Of a DNA stretch of 64,000 nt, positions 61,601 to 64,000 are shown one piece after another (positions within the stretch are counted from its first letter, which is position 1; every line of letters starts with the position of its first letter). The translations under genes were made by a program, and so were the position numbers. The notes below the pieces were generated by a model. It saw nothing but the letters and a program-made list of their open reading frames with translations, ran no database searches and was not told where the DNA came from. This stretch comes from Motacilla alba alba (taxonomy: Eukaryota > Chordata > Aves > Passeriformes > Motacillidae), in assembly GCF_015832195.1 (NCBI RefSeq), contig NC_052019.1:42349016-42413015 (forward strand), written 5' to 3'.

Positions 61601-64000
61601 CATGTGCTGCATTTACCATGGCCTACAACCAGTCTTCCAGAACATTTTACTGGTGCACAGATCCTGGGCTTCTGAGATGATAAATATCTCATTTGCTTTC
61701 ATTTTATAAAATGCACATTTTTGGATTTCCTTTTTCAAACAACAACAACAAAAAAAAATGAAATAGAGAAGCCTAGTATCTAAAAACTTTAAAATTACTA
61801 AGAGAAAGCATGTTGTTATTACAGAAACTTTTCTCTTCCTAAACCAATCACATTGTTGGGGAAACAAGGGATTGGTCCCTGAATTTTCATTATTTGAAGT
61901 CAGGAGGCTTGCTTCACTAACTTTTGCAGATTTGATGAGAAAACACATTTTAATGTCTGGCTTTTTGGCAGATTAATTACTATTTTTTTCTGGTGTGTTT
62001 TGCTGCTTTTTAAGAACACCTTCACAAGCTAAAAGTGTTACTCTTTTATCTGACAGTATCCAGAAACTGGACATAAAATAGACAATGTACAGACCAGTTT
62101 GTGTGCATGCTTCAGTGCATAGAAATTTGCACTTTGAATTTTAACAGTGCAAACGACAACTAAAAGCAATCATCTTTCAACTTTTGCAAAAAAAAGGTCC
62201 AATTTTTGCATTTTATTGGGTAGTTAAAAACCCAAAATTTTATAGCCTGTAGAGGGGAACAATTTTCAGTAATTTGAGATTATAGTGAAACCAGCTGATC
62301 TCCATCTTGCTTTATCTGTATTGCTTTATTCTTTGATCATACATGTATCCAATGAATATTTTTCTGCTATTTTATTTTTTTTGGTAAATTGTAAGCATCG
62401 TGAGATAAAAAATATACTATTACCATTATTTTCCCAATGGGTTTTCCTTTCCAGTACAGTATTGTTTTGTAGTAATCACACTGAGAATTTGCCAAAGTTA
62501 TCTGACAGACCCAGCCTAGAGCTTCAGCAATTCTGACATTCCTACAAAAGTCCAAGAACAAAAACAATCCCTTTTTTTCACTTCCTAGGAGCCCCAGAAT
62601 CCAGCCTAGTCAGTCAGAAAAAGTTGTTGTCTTGTAAGGCTAGAGAAGGCCTTTGAAGCATATCAAGTTTATGAAAACAGAGACAAATCCAGAAAAGTAT
62701 TCTTTAGGGAAAAGCTCAAAGAATAAAAATTAAAGTGTTTGTTGTGCTCTGTTGATTGGTGGTTAAAGATAACAACTTACAGGGCTGCCTGGTCATCAAG
62801 AGGTTGGGATGGAAAAACAGAGCCCCTGATGTTAATTGCACACAATTTAAATTTGGCTTAGGCTATCTTACACAGCTCCTTGCTTTTGATTAGATTTCTG
62901 CCAAGTGCTCAGACTCTCTTGTTTGGTAAGTGCTACAAAGGTACAGCATGCACAGACTGAACTTGGATGCTGCTGGTTTATGCAGAAACATTCCTGTATC
63001 ACCCAGTCCCATTTTGGCAGCCTACTCCTGTTTCTTAAAACACTGTAGACAGAAAGGGGAAAAGTAGGATAACCACATACAATTTTTCCCTTGAAAATTT
63101 CTGTTTTGTCAGAGGTAAATTCTCTTTAGACCTCCATTTTTTTAAAAAAGAGATTCTGCTGTTGCATTCTAAAGAGCACTTAGAGATATAAACCATCTAC
63201 TATTATAACATAAAAACATCTAATGATTTAAGATTATTGCAAAGATTTTGATTTGTATTCTGGGTTAAATGCCCAGTATGGAAGCTATACAATGAAACTG
63301 CATTATGTTATGACATGCAACCTACTGTATTGAAATATATACATATTTTAAAAGTATCTACTTCTAGGAAGATATCTAGGAAAAGTTCACCATGCCACAG
63401 TGATTAGGGACTGGTAAAGGGCGGCCATTTCTTCAAGATCCTCAATAACGGACTCAGAAGGGGTCAGAAGACCACAGACCACCACAATTTTGGTGTTCTA
63501 TGCATCAGATTAAAAAATAAGTCATTACATGGCAACAGCAAACAATAATAAAGTTCAATTTGCTGCTGCCTTGGAAGGCTTTGAGGAGGCTGCTCAAGAG
63601 GTCTCTCAGGCTGCTTCCCCACAGCTGCTCATCAGGCACATGAAGCAAACCCAGCAGGGAGAGTGACAAAGACACATGTCCTCCCTCATGTTTAGAGCAG
63701 AGGGTGGAGAGGCCAGCAGAGGTGGTCTGGGCTGCACTGAGTCAGATGGAAGAGGGGGCAGCCTTGCCCACTCTTGATGCCAGGCTGCCAGCACTGCCAC
63801 TGAGACACCACAGGCTTGGGTGGACAGTGGCACCTTCCTTCCCACCCACTGCTGGGGTGTGACTGCCCCATGGCTGTGGCCATGTCCTGGAGGGCAGAGG
63901 GTGGCTGGAGAGAGGCTGGTGGTGCCAGGAGGTGTGGGGCAGCTGTGGTGGAGTGCCTGGCTGCAGCCGTGTGTGTGCAGGCTGTGTGCGTGTGCGGGGG
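58693..64000. other. Non-coding right flank
   Basis: Mostly A/T-rich intergenic DNA without recognised exons. The last 400 bases (63600-64000) become GC-rich and the final 60 bases are TG/GC-word-rich (GTGTGTGTGC and similar), suggesting a simple repeat or the approach to a GC-rich gene region cut by the window edge. No RNF175 or TLR2 exon was identified. Confidence 0.55.
60472..60556. repeat. Possible ancient repeat with CCCATT/AATGGG palindrome
   Basis: The block holds CCCATTGATTATAATGGG (60500-60517), an inverted repeat with 6-bp arms, within TAATTATTCACCCAGCGC on one side and ATTTGGCTGGATAAATCCCC on the other. CCATTGA...TCAATGGG-type cores recur in old amniote repeats. Identification is tentative. 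Confidence 0.35.

Noticed and set aside
63940..64000. Telomere-like or satellite sequence at the right edge
   Set aside because: The words are GTGTG and GCTGTGTGC, not TTAGGG, and only about 60 bases are visible, so no family can be assigned.
1..64000. Bacterial-style systems such as CRISPR arrays, defence islands or operons
   Set aside because: No regularly spaced repeats, no runs of adjacent genes and clear vertebrate gene structure exclude them.

Overview
The window is a vertebrate nuclear genomic segment, almost certainly from a bird and probably a songbird (passerine). Evidence for this is the spliced gene architecture with CpG islands, CR1 LINE fragments that end in the bird-type 8-bp ATTCTGTG-like tail repeat, and one short element combining a tRNA-Ile-like head with a CR1 tail, as in the zebra finch SINE TguSINE1. 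Nothing looks bacterial, viral or plasmid-borne. There are no operons, CRISPR arrays or complete mobile elements.

The only protein-coding gene I can support is SFRP2 (secreted frizzled-related protein 2), on the + strand at 45766-48679. It has three coding exons (45766-46258, 46893-46973, 48375-48679), two phase-1 introns and a predicted product of 292 residues. The protein carries a signal peptide, a ten-cysteine frizzled domain and a six-cysteine netrin-like domain, so it should be a secreted modulator of Wnt signalling. A CpG island covers the promoter and exon 1. The proximal promoter shows a CCAAT box, an octamer and an A-rich TATA-like stretch. The 3' UTR runs to about 49460 and has three Pumilio-type UGUANAUA sites.

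Layout: 1-40.9 kb is gene-desert sequence upstream of SFRP2. It holds CR1 fragments at 21.4-22.1 and 32.9-34.6 kb, simple repeats and an isolated GC-rich block at 27.2 kb. From 40.9 to 45.5 kb lie a small CpG-rich patch full of palindromes, a CR1 tail, a run of three inverted repeats and a separate upstream CpG island at 42.95-43.46 kb. SFRP2 occupies 45.6-49.5 kb. From 49.5 to 64 kb there is non-coding flank with two old tRNA-derived SINE relics (52.0 and 58.4 kb), the TguSINE1-like element (55.5 kb) and a perfect 11-bp-stem hairpin (58.67 kb).

In mammals SFRP2 lies between TLR2/RNF175 and DCHS2 with a large desert upstream; the empty flanks here fit that, and no exon of those neighbours was recognised. 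I found no convincing new biological system. The best leads are the upstream CpG island with a possible splice donor, the clustered inverted repeats next to it, the palindromic CpG patch, and the 3' UTR Pumilio sites. Family identifications rest on my recall of consensus sequences, not on a database search.
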